Shown here: piece by piece, positions 63,796 to 64,000 of the stretch
Layout of the letters: the number at the start of each line of letters is the position of its first letter
Position numbering within the stretch: position 1 is the stretch's first letter
Origin: DAHUYF01 sp963789275
Lineage (GTDB): Bacteria; Pseudomonadota; Alphaproteobacteria; ATCC43930; CGMCC-115725
Assembly: GCA_963789275.1 (NCBI GenBank)
Contig: CAWBKF010000008.1
Location: 1 to 64,000 of the forward strand
Direction of reading: 5' to 3'
DNA: 64,000 bases
Program-made: the position numbers and the translations under genes
Notes under the pieces: generated by a model
The model's database searches: none
Seen by the model: the letters and a program-made list of their open reading frames with translations, nothing else
Told to the model about the DNA's origin: nothing

Positions 63796-64000
63796 GCGAC
63801 GGGGTGCGCGAGATGCCGAGTGCCACGGACACTATCGCCAGCACCGGCCCGCAAATGGCGGCGATGCTCGCGGCGTCGGGGGAGCCGATGCCCGACGTGC
63901 CGATGGTCGAGATCGAGAGCGCTGGCGTCATTCTCGTCTATGGCTGCGGCGAAACGGCGGTCGAGGCCGGTAATCTGCTCCGGGATCACCTCGACGTCAC
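63792..64000 (+). CDS. Formate-dehydrogenase-linked protein, N-terminal fragment (runs off the window)
   Basis: An ATG overlapping the fdhC stop opens a frame that is still open at the window end (69 codons). The visible part has an Ala/Met-rich start and then V-I-L-V-Y-G-C-G-E-T-A-V-E-A-G-N-L-L-R-D-H-L-D-V-T. That segment recalls the 4Fe-4S proteins often encoded with formate dehydrogenases in alphaproteobacteria, but the cysteine motifs would lie outside the window, so this is tentative. Confidence 0.5.
   Translation, partial: MSDGVREMPSATDTIASTGPQMAAMLAASGEPMPDVPMVEIESAGVILVYGCGETAVEAGNLLRDHLDV

Overview
The window is a G+C-rich (about two thirds by eye), gene-dense chromosomal segment with short or overlapping gene junctions. 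Core blocks (lgt-midA-pgeF, prs-rplY-pth-ychF, petABC, uvrC-pgsA-moaD-moaE, a phasin, a COQ9-like TetR regulator) point to an alphaproteobacterium, plausibly Rhodospirillales-like or a related environmental lineage. I see no rRNA, tRNA, CRISPR array, insertion sequence or prophage.

Layout. 0.1-5.4 kb (minus): small lipoprotein, MsrP-type molybdoenzyme, an EF-G-like GTPase with an altered G3 motif, a GNAT acetyltransferase and an aspartate aminotransferase. 5.8-15.5 kb (plus): uvrB, a pteridine-reductase-like SDR, folB, uvrC, pgsA, then molybdenum-cofactor genes mobB, moeA, moaD and moaE around a second SDR. 15.5-20 kb: crotonase and ilvE on minus, divergent from a MarR / OmpR regulator / sensor kinase trio. 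20-23.2 kb (minus): phasin with its terminator, TetR, proC, ybjN, ubiK. 23.4-27.9 kb (plus): hldD, lgt, midA, pgeF, then an FMN riboswitch and ribH2. 28-33.9 kb: a lower-GC HEPN-like orphan, a DapA-family aldolase, catalase, an aminotransferase and a lipoprotein. 34-37.6 kb: prs-rplY-pth-ychF, then a decayed dienelactone hydrolase remnant. 37.9-49.2 kb: a urea/short-chain-amide module. 49.2-54.2 kb (minus): mtnP, mtnA, a fused class II aldolase-SDR and a VOC protein. 54.3-57 kb (minus): cytochrome bc1 genes. 57.2-58.5 kb: trmL, hemF. 59-64 kb (plus): a membrane-type formate dehydrogenase operon running off the end.

Most interesting system: urtABCDE-fmdA-fmdB (high-affinity urea/amide uptake plus formamidase) is transcribed divergently from a 1123-residue protein joining an NCS1-permease-like domain, a nine-cysteine cluster, a histidine kinase and a receiver, followed directly by a LuxR-type response regulator. 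The divergent intergenic region carries a perfect 11-bp inverted repeat with extra half-sites. I infer a transporter-derived sensor that controls its neighbour. Formamidase yields formate, which the formate dehydrogenase 15 kb away could oxidise, and the window also makes molybdenum cofactor for that enzyme and for MsrP.

Caution: eleven otherwise well-conserved genes (aspC, moaE, a crotonase, a tetR, proC, midA, urtA, mtnA, petC, hemF, fdhA) each carry exactly one frame break, ten of them a single extra base. Several are normally indispensable, so consensus error is likelier than gene decay. These genes are annotated across the break and the position is given.
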